The translations under genes and the position numbers were made by a program. Below, in pieces: positions 1 to 7,070 of a stretch of 64,000 nt of DNA. Below the pieces are notes generated by a model. The model was not told the origin of the DNA and did no database searches. It was given only the letters and a program-made list of their open reading frames with translations. Source of the DNA: JACPYF01 sp964348695. Its GTDB lineage: Bacteria > Patescibacteriota > Saccharimonadia > Saccharimonadales > Saccharimonadaceae. The stretch covers positions 62,001 through 126,000 of the forward strand of contig CAYGDI010000001.1 of NCBI GenBank assembly GCA_964348695.1, read 5' to 3'. The stretch's first letter is position 1. Each line of letters starts with the position of its first letter.

Positions 1-1
1 C

Positions 2-115
2 TTTTTAATCCTTGTCTTTGTGTTTTGTATCGCTGCCTTTGGGCCGGCCGGCATCATAGTTGCAATCATCTTTGCAGCGCTTGGTGCTATGGCTGCGTTT
101 GCAGGCGGAGACTGA
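2..115 (+). CDS. C-terminal end of a small hydrophobic protein (partial)
   Basis: An open frame runs in from the left edge and stops at TGA 113-115. The 37 visible residues are almost all hydrophobic (Leu, Ile, Val, Phe, Ala, with a Gly-Pro-Ala-Gly turn), which fits one or two closely spaced membrane segments, and end in a short Gly-Gly-Asp tail. A strong terminator follows 45 nt downstream, which supports this being the true end of a transcribed gene. The start lies outside the window. Family and function unknown; it resembles the other tiny membrane proteins in this window in style only. Confidence 0.5.
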   Translation, partial: FLILVFVFCIAAFGPAGIIVAIIFAALGAMAAFAGGD

Positions 116-159
116 TCGCAAGATACAACCCCAATCCAGCACCGATGATTGGATGGGTT

Positions 160-186
160 ACCGGCACAAACAAGTGCCGGTTTTTA
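160..186 (+). terminator. Rho-independent terminator
   Basis: Perfect 7-bp GC-rich stem (CCGGCAC 161-167, GTGCCGG 174-180), 6-nt loop, then five Ts. It ends the transcript of the partial membrane protein just before the next promoter. Confidence 0.85.
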
Positions 187-187
187 A

Positions 188-216
188 TTGACAAAAATAT
201 CAATACAATTTATAGT
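188..216 (+). promoter_or_regulatory. Consensus promoter of the alpha-CTD-like gene
   Basis: TTGACA at 188-193, 17-nt spacer, TATAGT at 211-216. A start near 223 gives a leader of about 46 nt carrying the AAGGAG ribosome site at 255-260. Confidence 0.75.
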
Positions 217-268
217 AATATTATTCGATTTACCCAAAAAGTAAGACGACGAAAAAGGAGATTTGGTG

Positions 269-736
269 GTGATCTTTAACATCAAGTTCCACGTTACTTC
301 TGACGACATTGTCAAAGTTGTAAGTGGATTCAAGCAAGACCTCCTCAAAGGGTCATCGGTGACTCATCTGGGGGATAACAAATACGAAGTGCTTTTCGAG
401 GTTCAGACCAAGAACATCATCGTCACTCTGACGGAATTTTGCCCTGAGCACGTGCTCGTTGAGTACGAAATCAGCATCAATGGTGACGCAGTTGTACTAC
501 AGAAGTCTGTACCAGGCGCCACTCCTTTGATGAAATGGATTGACGAGTCGGTTGAGGAGCTGAATCTCGGGGTCCGTCCGTACAACTGTCTCAAACGGGG
601 CGGTATACAGACAATAGGCGAGCTTCTGCAGCGCAGTAGGGCTGAGCTTGCCATGATTCCTAACTTCGGTCGTTTGTCGCTCGATAGTGTCGAAAACGCT
701 CTAGCCGAAAAAGGTTTGAAGCTGCAACCGTCGTAA
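269..736 (+). CDS. Orphan RNA polymerase alpha C-terminal-domain-like protein
   Basis: A 155-residue protein. Residues about 92-152 match the alpha-subunit C-terminal domain (helix-hairpin-helix type): VRPYNCLKRGGI, then TIGELLQR, then IPNFGRLSLDSV. The DNA-contact positions equivalent to E. coli R265, N268, G296 and S299 are kept, but K298 is replaced by Leu. The first 90 residues are strand-rich and are not the alpha N-terminal assembly domain, so this is not rpoA. Start: AAGGAG (255-260) lies 8 nt before GTG 269; in-frame TTG 263 and GTG 266 are too close to it. The gene has its own consensus promoter and a double-hairpin terminator. Inference: a DNA-binding or polymerase-docking regulator. 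Its base composition is richer in G+C than most neighbours. Confidence 0.8.
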   Translation: MIFNIKFHVTSDDIVKVVSGFKQDLLKGSSVTHLGDNKYEVLFEVQTKNIIVTLTEFCPEHVLVEYEISINGDAVVLQKSVPGATPLMKWIDESVEELNLGVRPYNCLKRGGIQTIGELLQRSRAELAMIPNFGRLSLDSVENALAEKGLKLQPS

Positions 737-754
737 GCTTCAGGCAGAGCAAAC

Positions 755-834
755 CCTCCTCGACATCGACGATCGAGGAGGTATTCAAGCCAGTATTCAT
801 GTGCCTCACCGCACTTCAGAATACTGGCTTTTTT
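755..834 (+). terminator. Tandem hairpins ending the alpha-CTD-like gene
   Basis: Two hairpins in a row. The first has a perfect 9-bp stem (755-763 with 773-781). The second has a perfect 12-bp stem (787-798 with 819-830), an inner GTGC/GCAC helix in its loop and TTTT at 831-834, so the second is a strong rho-independent terminator. Confidence 0.9.
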
Positions 835-844
835 AATATTTAGA

Positions 845-853
845 TGTTATAAT
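845..853 (+). promoter_or_regulatory. Extended -10 promoter
   Basis: TG-T-TATAAT at 845-853 just after the terminator; no clear -35. A start near 860 gives a leader of about 47 nt to ATG 908. Confidence 0.55.
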
Positions 854-907
854 AAACAAGTTATCTTTTGACACAAGGTCGAAGGAAAAGAACATTTGGA
901 GCGAGGT

Positions 908-1267
908 ATGTTTTTTCGATTAGGCATGTTTGTCTCAGTGCTTTTTGCATTGTTGACGCTGTATGCGTTTTTCGATCAACTTGAGTCACAGGTTGGTTTC
1001 GTTTTTGTTCCAACCACTCTTGTGTGCTTGGGCGTATGCCTGCTGTTCCTAAGCACTCTTGTGTCGCCTTTTGACGATGCTTTAGATGTGCTTTCAAAAA
1101 GGATTGATGCTGGGTTGTCCCGAGGCGAAAAGACAGCATGTGTATTTGCCACTTTCTTTGTGATTGTGGCGGGTTGGGCGATTGGTCTCGTCTCAGTAGC
1201 ACTTGTGGTTTGCATGCTGTTCTTTCACTGGATTTGGAAAGGGCAGCTTCCAGTGTGGGCAGGCTGA
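908..1267 (+). CDS. Small membrane protein, family unknown
   Basis: 119 residues from ATG 908, which is preceded at 6 nt by GGAG (898-901). An in-frame TTG at 896 with AAGGA at 882-886 is a possible alternative and would add four residues. There are four hydrophobic segments: two near the N-terminus separated by a short polar loop, a polar amphipathic stretch (about residues 55-75, with acidic and Lys/Arg residues), then two more ending in an aromatic C-terminus. No catalytic motif is visible. It has its own promoter and is followed by a long hairpin, so it is probably monocistronic. Function unknown. Confidence 0.6.
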   Translation: MFFRLGMFVSVLFALLTLYAFFDQLESQVGFVFVPTTLVCLGVCLLFLSTLVSPFDDALDVLSKRIDAGLSRGEKTACVFATFFVIVAGWAIGLVSVALVVCMLFFHWIWKGQLPVWAG

Positions 1268-1275
1268 TTGAAACA

Positions 1276-1315
1276 AGTGTACTCTCTCGGTTGTTAATAG
1301 CCGAGAGAGTACACT
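1276..1315. repeat. Perfect 15-bp inverted repeat without a T-tract
   Basis: Arms 1276-1290 and 1301-1315 are perfectly complementary with a 10-nt loop. No run of Ts follows on either strand, so it is not a standard intrinsic terminator. It sits between the small membrane protein and murD and may be a transcript-end stabiliser or pause hairpin. Confidence 0.75.
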
Positions 1316-1414
1316 AACTATCTACAGTCACTAGTATTTCTATATGTTTTTATAAAAATCTCATATTTAGTACTAGTGATTTTTAATTTTGTAATATATG
1401 AGATAATGAAGTAT

Positions 1415-2704
1415 ATGAAAATTGCACTACTTGGATACGACATTGAGAACGCTGCGGCGTATAGGTATCTCAAAGACAAATACTCAGGTGCTCAGTTCAC
1501 TATTTATGATCAGCGAAAAGATCCAGCTCGAGACTTACCTGAGGATGTAGAATTTTTAGGAGATGTAGAAGATTTCAAGAATATTGAAGCCGATATCAGC
1601 GTTCGCACGCCGGGGATTGCTCTTGATAAGATACAGGTCAGTGGCGAGGTTACTACTGTTACCAAACTATTTTTTGAAGCATGTGAAGCACCAATTATTG
1701 GCGTGACTGGAACAAAAGGCAAAGGTACAACCTGTACACTGATAGCAAAGATGCTTGAAGCTTCGGGCAAGAAAGTATGGCTAGTTGGTAATATAGGCAA
1801 GCCTTCGCTTGATATATTGAGCCAAGTACAAAAAGACGATATTGTTGTCTATGAACTATCTAGTTTTCAGCTGTGGGATGTAGAACAATCACCCCAAACT
1901 GCAGTTGTACTTCTTGTTGAGCCAGACCATCTCAACGTCCATAGTTCGATGGAAGATTATGTCGGGGCAAAGGCTAATATAGCCAAACACCAAAAGCCCA
2001 GTGACAATATTATCTACCACCCGACGAACCCAGAAAGCGCAAAAATCGCCCAATTTTCTTCTGGCAAAAAGCAGCGTTACTGCGCACCCGAAGGTGCGTA
2101 TATTGAGGACGGCAATATCATAATAGCTGATCAGACAATATGTTCTGTGAGCGACGTTGGTTTGCTAGGTGAACACAATCTAGAAAATATATGCGCTGCC
2201 GTAACTGCTTCGTGGCATTACACGCAAGACGTTACAGCTATCAAAAAGGCTATCGTGGAGTTTAAAGGCCTACCACATCATACCCAAAAAGTAAGAGAGC
2301 TCGATGGTGTGTCATATTATGATGACAGTTTTTCTTCAGCGCCTGCAGCAACGGTTGCTGCCATAAAATCGTTCGCACAACCAGAAGTAGTGATAATTGG
2401 AGGTTCAGAAAGAAATGCAGCTTTTGACAGTTTAATAAAAGCAATAATCCAGCAAAAAAATATTAAAAAAATCATTTTTATGGGTGAAACAGCCAAAAGT
2501 CTTTCCGAACTATGCGAATCTGTGGGTGAAAGCAGATATGAGGTAGATAAAACTAATGACTTTAGTAAAGTTATTAGTAGAGCAAAAGCACTTGCAGAGC
2601 CTGGTGACGTAGTGCTTCTGAGTCCTGGGTGTCCAAGCTTTGACATGTTTAATAATTTTACGCATAGAGGTGAAGAATTTGCTAGGATAGTGAGTGAGTT
2701 ATGA
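1415..2704 (+). CDS. murD: UDP-N-acetylmuramoyl-L-alanine--glutamate ligase (MurD/MurD2)
   Basis: Cytoplasmic Mur ligase that adds glutamate to UDP-MurNAc-L-Ala. Visible: N-terminal Rossmann start (IALLGYD), ATP loop TGTKGKGTTC (about residue 98), NIGKPSLD, ELSSFQLWD, EPDHLNVH, EHNLENI, YYDDSFSSAPAA and the C-terminal LLSPGCPSFDMF...RGEEF. About 430 residues is normal for MurD. ATG 1415 fits the family start; ATG 1406 and upstream GTG 1376 are alternatives, and no Shine-Dalgarno site is seen. The stop overlaps the next start (ATGA, 2701-2704). That neighbour is a MurL-type epimerase, so this enzyme may be of the MurD2 type that uses L-glutamate. That is inference from context; the residues that set Glu chirality cannot be assigned by eye. 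Confidence 0.92.
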   Translation: MKIALLGYDIENAAAYRYLKDKYSGAQFTIYDQRKDPARDLPEDVEFLGDVEDFKNIEADISVRTPGIALDKIQVSGEVTTVTKLFFEACEAPIIGVTGTKGKGTTCTLIAKMLEASGKKVWLVGNIGKPSLDILSQVQKDDIVVYELSSFQLWDVEQSPQTAVVLLVEPDHLNVHSSMEDYVGAKANIAKHQKPSDNIIYHPTNPESAKIAQFSSGKKQRYCAPEGAYIEDGNIIIADQTICSVSDVGLLGEHNLENICAAVTASWHYTQDVTAIKKAIVEFKGLPHHTQKVRELDGVSYYDDSFSSAPAATVAAIKSFAQPEVVIIGGSERNAAFDSLIKAIIQQKNIKKIIFMGETAKSLSELCESVGESRYEVDKTNDFSKVISRAKALAEPGDVVLLSPGCPSFDMFNNFTHRGEEFARIVSEL

Positions 2705-3960
2705 GTAAATTTGTATTCGAGGGCTATAGTTTCGAGGCAGGCAAAGCACGCTTTGTCTATAGCTTCGAAGGCGGGCAGAGATTTGCCGAAGAGATTGATT
2801 TTGCTATAACTGAAACGCCGTATGATGAAGTAGTTTTGCAAAAAGCATTGTTTTTGAGCTTTTTGCTGATTGGTAGCTCGTATTTCAAGGCGTTTCCAAC
2901 GCGAGATGTCAAAGTCATACCAGGTCAGCTAGATCAGTGGCAAGTGAAGTTTTTTAACACTGTATATCAGGAAGGCTTGAGTCAATTCGCATTTGAAAAT
3001 CAGCTCAATAGGAACAGTCTCGCATGGTTTTCTCCTAGTCCAAAGTTGCTATCTGCGCCTCCTGTAGGCTATCAGTCAAGAGGGGTGCTGTCGCTTGTGA
3101 GTGGTGGAAAAGACTCTCTGCTGACTGCGACTCTGTTGCAGCGTGGACAGCACGAGTTTACTCCATGGTATCTCTCACACTCAGAGTCTCACCCTGCTAT
3201 ACTTGACCAGCTTGGTCAGACCCTAGTTGTTGCCAAGCGTCGTATAGATCACCAGGCTTTGGAGTTGGCAGCAAAGCAAGGTGGCAAAAATGGTCATGTG
3301 CCTATTACATATATTGTGCAAAGTCTTGCGTTAGTGCAGGCAATTTTATTGAGCAAAAATAAAATTTTGGTATCGATCGGTCATGAAGGCGAAGAGCCAC
3401 ATGCTAGTATTGAGGATTTGCCTGTTACGCATCAGTGGTCGAAAACGTGGTCGGCCGAGCAGTATTTTGCTGAGTACGTAGCAAGATATATCTCGCCTGA
3501 TATTATTATAGGATCACCTTTGCGAGGTTTTAGTGAACTAAAAGTAGCCGAGTTGTTTGTCAACAATTCATGGCAGACATTTGGTCATGGTTTTAGTTCT
3601 TGTAATGTTGCTAACTACGCGCAGGGCGCAGATAACACACAGCTGAAATGGTGCGGTCAGTGTCCAAAATGTGCAAACTCATTCTTGCTATTTGCACCAT
3701 TTGTGACGCAAGAAGAACTTGCAAACTTGTTTGGAGGACAAGATTTATTCACTAGTGCTGCCCTGCAAGAGACGTTCAAAGGTCTACTAGGCATTGATGG
3801 TGTGATGAAACCTTTTGAATGCGTTGGCGAGATCGAGGAGCTGCGGCAAGCGTACCATATGGCACAGGCAAAAAACGAGTACGGACAGCTCTCGTTTGGT
3901 GTACCTAGTTCTAGCTTTGATTACAACGCAAGATACGAATCACAAGACATCGCTATTTGA
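2701..3960 (+). CDS. murL: MurL-type UDP-MurNAc-L-Ala-L-Glu epimerase
   Basis: 419 residues, translationally coupled to murD by a 4-nt overlap. It resembles the MurL family (first described in Xanthomonas): a beta-rich N-terminal region (FEGYSFEAGKARFVYSFE), a PP-loop-like SGGKDSLL near residue 135, HEGEEPHA, and a Cys-rich WCGQCPKCANSFLLFAPF near residue 315. In Xanthomonas MurL epimerises the terminal L-Glu that MurD2 has added, in an ATP-dependent reaction, replacing the glutamate racemase route to D-Glu. The pairing with murD here repeats that arrangement. Recognition is from motifs and context only; the family is often annotated simply as an uncharacterised endonuclease-like or ATP-binding protein. 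Confidence 0.75.
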   Translation: MSKFVFEGYSFEAGKARFVYSFEGGQRFAEEIDFAITETPYDEVVLQKALFLSFLLIGSSYFKAFPTRDVKVIPGQLDQWQVKFFNTVYQEGLSQFAFENQLNRNSLAWFSPSPKLLSAPPVGYQSRGVLSLVSGGKDSLLTATLLQRGQHEFTPWYLSHSESHPAILDQLGQTLVVAKRRIDHQALELAAKQGGKNGHVPITYIVQSLALVQAILLSKNKILVSIGHEGEEPHASIEDLPVTHQWSKTWSAEQYFAEYVARYISPDIIIGSPLRGFSELKVAELFVNNSWQTFGHGFSSCNVANYAQGADNTQLKWCGQCPKCANSFLLFAPFVTQEELANLFGGQDLFTSAALQETFKGLLGIDGVMKPFECVGEIEELRQAYHMAQAKNEYGQLSFGVPSSSFDYNARYESQDIAI

Positions 3961-3994
3961 CGAAAACCATAGAAAAGGTTAAAATTTGTATACG

Positions 3995-4012
3995 TTTTGC
4001 GTGAGTGCAAAA
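3995..4012. repeat. Short inverted repeat upstream of the Clp N-domain gene
   Basis: TTTTGC (3995-4000) and GCAAAA (4007-4012) around a 6-nt centre, between murL and the next gene. There is no T-tract, so it is more likely an operator-type site than a terminator. Significance uncertain. Confidence 0.35.
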
Positions 4013-4087
4013 AAGTACATTACAAATAGATATATATGAGGTCCAATGGTCCTCAGTCGGTATCCAAATAGTCCCGTGAGGTAATAA

Positions 4088-4552
4088 ATGACAGTGGCGA
4101 CAGTAGAACTACCCGAACAATTCGACGAGTCAGCACGTGATGTTGTATCACGATGCATCGAAGAAACAGAAGCTTTGCACTTGTCGTGCGTGCCGAGTGT
4201 CAATCTTTTGATTGCCATTTTGCTACAAAACGGCAACGAAGAACGGTTTTTGAGCGATCACGGTATCACGATCCAAAAGGTTCGTGCCAAACGTGATCGT
4301 TATTTTCAGAGAAAGCCTGTTCGTCCAAAACAGATCAGCTTTGCTCCGATCACCCTCGAAGCTTTTCAGCTAGCTGTGTCTGAGGCTCGCAGTGAGATGA
4401 CTGACGATGACAAAGACGTTGTGGTAACTCCTCGTCATCTTTTGCTAGGTCTACTGCGCAAACAAGGAGGAGCAGTCATTCACATTTTGAATGAATTCGA
4501 TACTCCTCCGCGTGCGCTGTACTCACAACTGCGTATGCAGGCTGCTGCGTAG
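4088..4552 (+). CDS. Stand-alone Clp N-terminal (double Clp repeat) domain protein
   Basis: 154 residues holding two Clp_N-like repeats. The first, about 16-55, has DVVSRCIEETEAL then NLLIAILLQ. The second, about 90-150, has TLEAFQLAVSEAR, VVTPRHLLLGLLR and GGAVIHIL. In ClpA/ClpC/ClpB this domain binds substrates or adaptors ahead of the AAA+ rings; here no ATPase follows, so the protein may be an adaptor, an anti-adaptor or a free arginine-phosphate/substrate reader (inference). A Lys/Arg-rich linker (RAKRDRYFQRKPVRPK) joins the repeats. A GAGG site lies 4079-4082 ahead of ATG 4088, and a strong hairpin follows. Composition and signals match the Shine-Dalgarno gene class of this window. Confidence 0.75.
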   Translation: MTVATVELPEQFDESARDVVSRCIEETEALHLSCVPSVNLLIAILLQNGNEERFLSDHGITIQKVRAKRDRYFQRKPVRPKQISFAPITLEAFQLAVSEARSEMTDDDKDVVVTPRHLLLGLLRKQGGAVIHILNEFDTPPRALYSQLRMQAAA

Positions 4553-4561
4553 CAACTACAT

Positions 4562-4605
4562 GGATACCTCTCCCTCCGACACTTGTTGTCGGAGGGATAT
4601 CCATT
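4562..4605 (+). terminator. Hairpin after the Clp N-domain gene
   Basis: 10-bp perfect stem (4572-4581 with 4587-4596) with an outer GGAT/ATCC pairing, followed by a T-rich but interrupted stretch. Probable terminator. Confidence 0.65.
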
Positions 4606-4628
4606 GTATTTCATATCTGTTTATTTGT

Positions 4629-4634
4629 TATACT
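4629..4634 (+). promoter_or_regulatory. Leaderless-type -10 of prfB
   Basis: TATACT ends 7 nt before ATG 4642, placing the expected transcription start at or next to the start codon. No ribosome binding site is present. Confidence 0.55.
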
Positions 4635-4641
4635 AAAGCCT

Positions 4642-5721
4642 ATGCAACCATTGCAAAAACGTATCAATGACATTAGCCAATCTGTTCAAAAAGCCTTTGA
4701 TCAGCTTTCTATTGAACAAAAAATGCAAGATATCGCCACAATCGAAGAGCAGATGGCTCAACCCGATGCGTGGGATAATACAAATGCCGCCCAGGAAAAG
4801 AACAAAAAACTTGCTCAATTACAGCAGCTGGTGAAACCTTGGCAACATCTCAAAAAACAGATCCACGAAACAGCCGAGTTGATCGCAACGGGCGATGATA
4901 GTCTCAAGGCAGACTTGCTACAGCAGACAGAGGAGTGTGAAAATACTTACAAGAGCCTGAAAAAAGCGCTTCTTTTGCGGGGAAAGTACGATGATCACAA
5001 TGCTCTACTAAGGTTGAGTGCTGGGGTAGGCGGAACTGACGCGCAGGATTGGACTCAGATGCTAGAGCGTATGTATATCCGGTTTGCCGAAAAATCTGGC
5101 ATGACTGCGAAGGTTATCGAACATAGCCCGGGTGAAGAAGCTGGTATAAAAAGTTCGGTGATCGAAATCGAAGGGTCTTTTGCGTATGGCATGCTACGTT
5201 CAGAACATGGTGTGCATCGTCTTGTTCGTTTGAGTCCGTTCAATAGTGATAATTTGCGCCAAACCAGCTTCGCCCTAGTTGAGGTACTGCCGCAAATTGA
5301 TACACCTGACGAAGTGAAGCTCGATGACAAGGATCTCAAAATTGATGTCTACCGAGCTGGTGGTCACGGTGGGCAGTCTGTTAATACAACGGATAGTGCA
5401 GTACGTATAACACACATCCCGACCAATATAGTAGTTGCTATCCAAAACGAACGTTCCCAGCTGCAAAACCGCGAGACAGCAATGAAAATTTTACGATCAA
5501 AATTAGCTCAGCTACAACTCGAACAACACGCTGAGAGCATAGCTGATCTCCAGGCGGGCGAGTCAGCCAACTGGGGTTCTCAAATACGTAACTATGTTTT
5601 GCATCCATATACAATGGTCAAAGATGCACGTACGAAGTTTGAGACAAAAGATGCTTCAAAAGTACTTGACGGCAATATCGATGGTTTCATTACTGCGTAC
5701 CTGGAATCAAATATTGTATAA
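4642..5721 (+). CDS. prfB: Peptide chain release factor 2
   Basis: Releases finished peptides at UGA and UAA. 359 residues with an N-terminal coiled-coil domain, the anticodon-like SPF tripeptide at 198-200 and the catalytic GGQ at 243-245 (GGHGGQSVNTTDSAV). The frame is open from the ATG, so the programmed +1 frameshift near codon 26 found in many bacteria is absent and the gene is expressed without autoregulation of that type. Presence of RF2, with TGA stops throughout the window, shows UGA is not recoded here. A -10 hexamer sits 7 nt upstream of the ATG. The pilin gene begins 8 nt after the stop but has its own -10 overlapping this stop codon. Confidence 0.96.
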   Translation: MQPLQKRINDISQSVQKAFDQLSIEQKMQDIATIEEQMAQPDAWDNTNAAQEKNKKLAQLQQLVKPWQHLKKQIHETAELIATGDDSLKADLLQQTEECENTYKSLKKALLLRGKYDDHNALLRLSAGVGGTDAQDWTQMLERMYIRFAEKSGMTAKVIEHSPGEEAGIKSSVIEIEGSFAYGMLRSEHGVHRLVRLSPFNSDNLRQTSFALVEVLPQIDTPDEVKLDDKDLKIDVYRAGGHGGQSVNTTDSAVRITHIPTNIVVAIQNERSQLQNRETAMKILRSKLAQLQLEQHAESIADLQAGESANWGSQIRNYVLHPYTMVKDARTKFETKDASKVLDGNIDGFITAYLESNIV

Positions 5722-5722
5722 T
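5717..5722 (+). promoter_or_regulatory. -10 overlapping the prfB stop codon
   Basis: TATAAT at 5717-5722 includes the TAA stop of prfB and ends 7 nt before ATG 5730. Leaderless-type promoter of the pilin gene. Confidence 0.55.
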
Positions 5723-5729
5723 TAAAAAC

Positions 5730-6338
5730 ATGCAAAAAGTGGGCACTTTTTCTAGCAACCGTGGTTTCACAATAGTAGAACTTCTCATTGTTATTGTGAT
5801 AATTGGTATTCTTGCAGCCCTAGTAATTGTCGCCTATAGAGGGGTGCAAGATAGAGCAAACAATTCGCAGACCGAAGCCTCAGTCAATGCTTGGCGAAAA
5901 GCCATGATTCAATATGCGACAGACAACGGTTCTTATCCTATAGCAGTAAGTGCTTGTTTTAATGAGACAAACTTAACTAGTTGTTGGCCTACTTCTTCTG
6001 CTAGTCCAACACTGAATAACGCACTGCGACCCTATATGGGTAACAAAAACCCTCTTCCTGGCCCCAGTCTACAACAAATAAGCAATAGTTGGGGCTCGCC
6101 AAGAGTTGGTGGAGGTCTTGTATATAGTGCGACAGCCACTCTCGACGGCACGGTGTACCCTTATTATGTTGCGTACAATCTAAAAGGTCTTGTGAGATGT
6201 AATATGTCTGGTCTCTTATCCTACACTACGTGGCTCGTCTTCTCGTCAACTCCACCTTCAAACGGTAGAAGTGCTAACGATGCCGCAGGAAATATAACAT
6301 TTTGCATAGCAGCCTTGCCAAACCCTTCGGCCCTATAG
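5730..6338 (+). CDS. Type IV pilin-like protein
   Basis: 202 residues. A short basic-polar leader ends in Gly, followed by the class III prepilin signature (R-G then FTIVELLIVIVIIGILAAL): cleavage after Gly12, Phe at +1, Glu at +5 and a 20-residue membrane helix. A helical region with DRANNSQTEASVNAWRKA and a globular Ser/Asn/Thr/Pro-rich domain with five Cys follow. The mature protein would be N-methylated and built into a pilus or pseudopilus by assembly genes not seen in this window. In Saccharibacteria such pili serve attachment and twitching. It could be a minor or major pilin; this cannot be told from sequence alone. Confidence 0.9.
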   Translation: MQKVGTFSSNRGFTIVELLIVIVIIGILAALVIVAYRGVQDRANNSQTEASVNAWRKAMIQYATDNGSYPIAVSACFNETNLTSCWPTSSASPTLNNALRPYMGNKNPLPGPSLQQISNSWGSPRVGGGLVYSATATLDGTVYPYYVAYNLKGLVRCNMSGLLSYTTWLVFSSTPPSNGRSANDAAGNITFCIAALPNPSAL

Positions 6339-6368
6339 TGGCAATTTTGTTATAACGCGCATAAGCTT

Positions 6369-6374
6369 TATAAT
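6369..6374 (+). promoter_or_regulatory. -10 of the ftsEX operon
   Basis: TATAAT ends 9 nt before ATG 6384; no ribosome site. Expected start of RNA lies 2-3 nt before the ATG, so the transcript is nearly leaderless. Confidence 0.6.
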
Positions 6375-6383
6375 AGTATATAC

Positions 6384-7070
6384 ATGATTCTTTTAGATAG
6401 GGTAACAAAAAATTACGGTGTTAGGGACACAAAACCTGCACTCAACCGCGTGACATTACACATCGAACCACGTGAGTTTGCGATATTGGTGGGCACGAGC
6501 GGTGCGGGCAAGTCAACGCTGCTAAAGCTTTTGACCTGCGAAGAAAAGCCGACAAGCGGCAAGATAGTTGTTGGTGGTATCGACTACGATACGCTGAAAC
6601 CTCATCAGATACCATTGTTGAGACGCAAAATCGGCGTTGTATTTCAGGATTTTAAACTACTCCCACAGCGCACGGTTTTTGAGAATGTTGCTTTTGCACT
6701 AGAGATTGCAGGTATGACCAATCGCGAGATCAAAACAACAGTTCCAAAGGTCATTAAACTCGTTGGTTTAGAGGGCAAAGAAAAACAATTCCCACGACAG
6801 CTTAGCGGGGGCGAGCAGCAGCGTGTAGCAATAGCACGTGCAGTTGTTCGTCAGCCAAAGATCTTGATCGCAGATGAGCCGACAGGTAATCTGGATCCTC
6901 GCCATAGCTGGGAGATTATCAAACTGTTAGAGAAAATCAATCGCTATGGTACAACTGTGCTTTTGACTACTCACAATGCCGAAATCGTCAACAAACTCAA
7001 GCGTCGCGTGATTACTATAGATGGCGGCAAGGTCAAGAGTGATCAAGTCAGCGGGAGTTATCGACAATGA
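6384..7070 (+). CDS. ftsE: Cell-division ABC ATPase FtsE
   Basis: 228 residues, the usual FtsE length. Walker A GTSGAGKST at 37-45, Q-loop region VVFQDFKLLPQRTVFENV, signature LSGGEQQRVAIARA, Walker B ILIADEPTGNLDP and the switch His in LLTTHN. It powers FtsX at the membrane; in other bacteria the complex activates a periplasmic or extracellular peptidoglycan hydrolase. It overlaps ftsX by 4 nt (ATGA). Confidence 0.95.
   Translation: MILLDRVTKNYGVRDTKPALNRVTLHIEPREFAILVGTSGAGKSTLLKLLTCEEKPTSGKIVVGGIDYDTLKPHQIPLLRRKIGVVFQDFKLLPQRTVFENVAFALEIAGMTNREIKTTVPKVIKLVGLEGKEKQFPRQLSGGEQQRVAIARAVVRQPKILIADEPTGNLDPRHSWEIIKLLEKINRYGTTVLLTTHNAEIVNKLKRRVITIDGGKVKSDQVSGSYRQ

Noticed and set aside
2317..2841. 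174-codon minus-strand frame across murD and murL
   Set aside because: Antisense to two well-supported genes, no ribosome site or recognisable domain.
4642..4740. Programmed +1 frameshift in prfB
   Set aside because: No in-frame UGA or slip site; the reading frame is open throughout.
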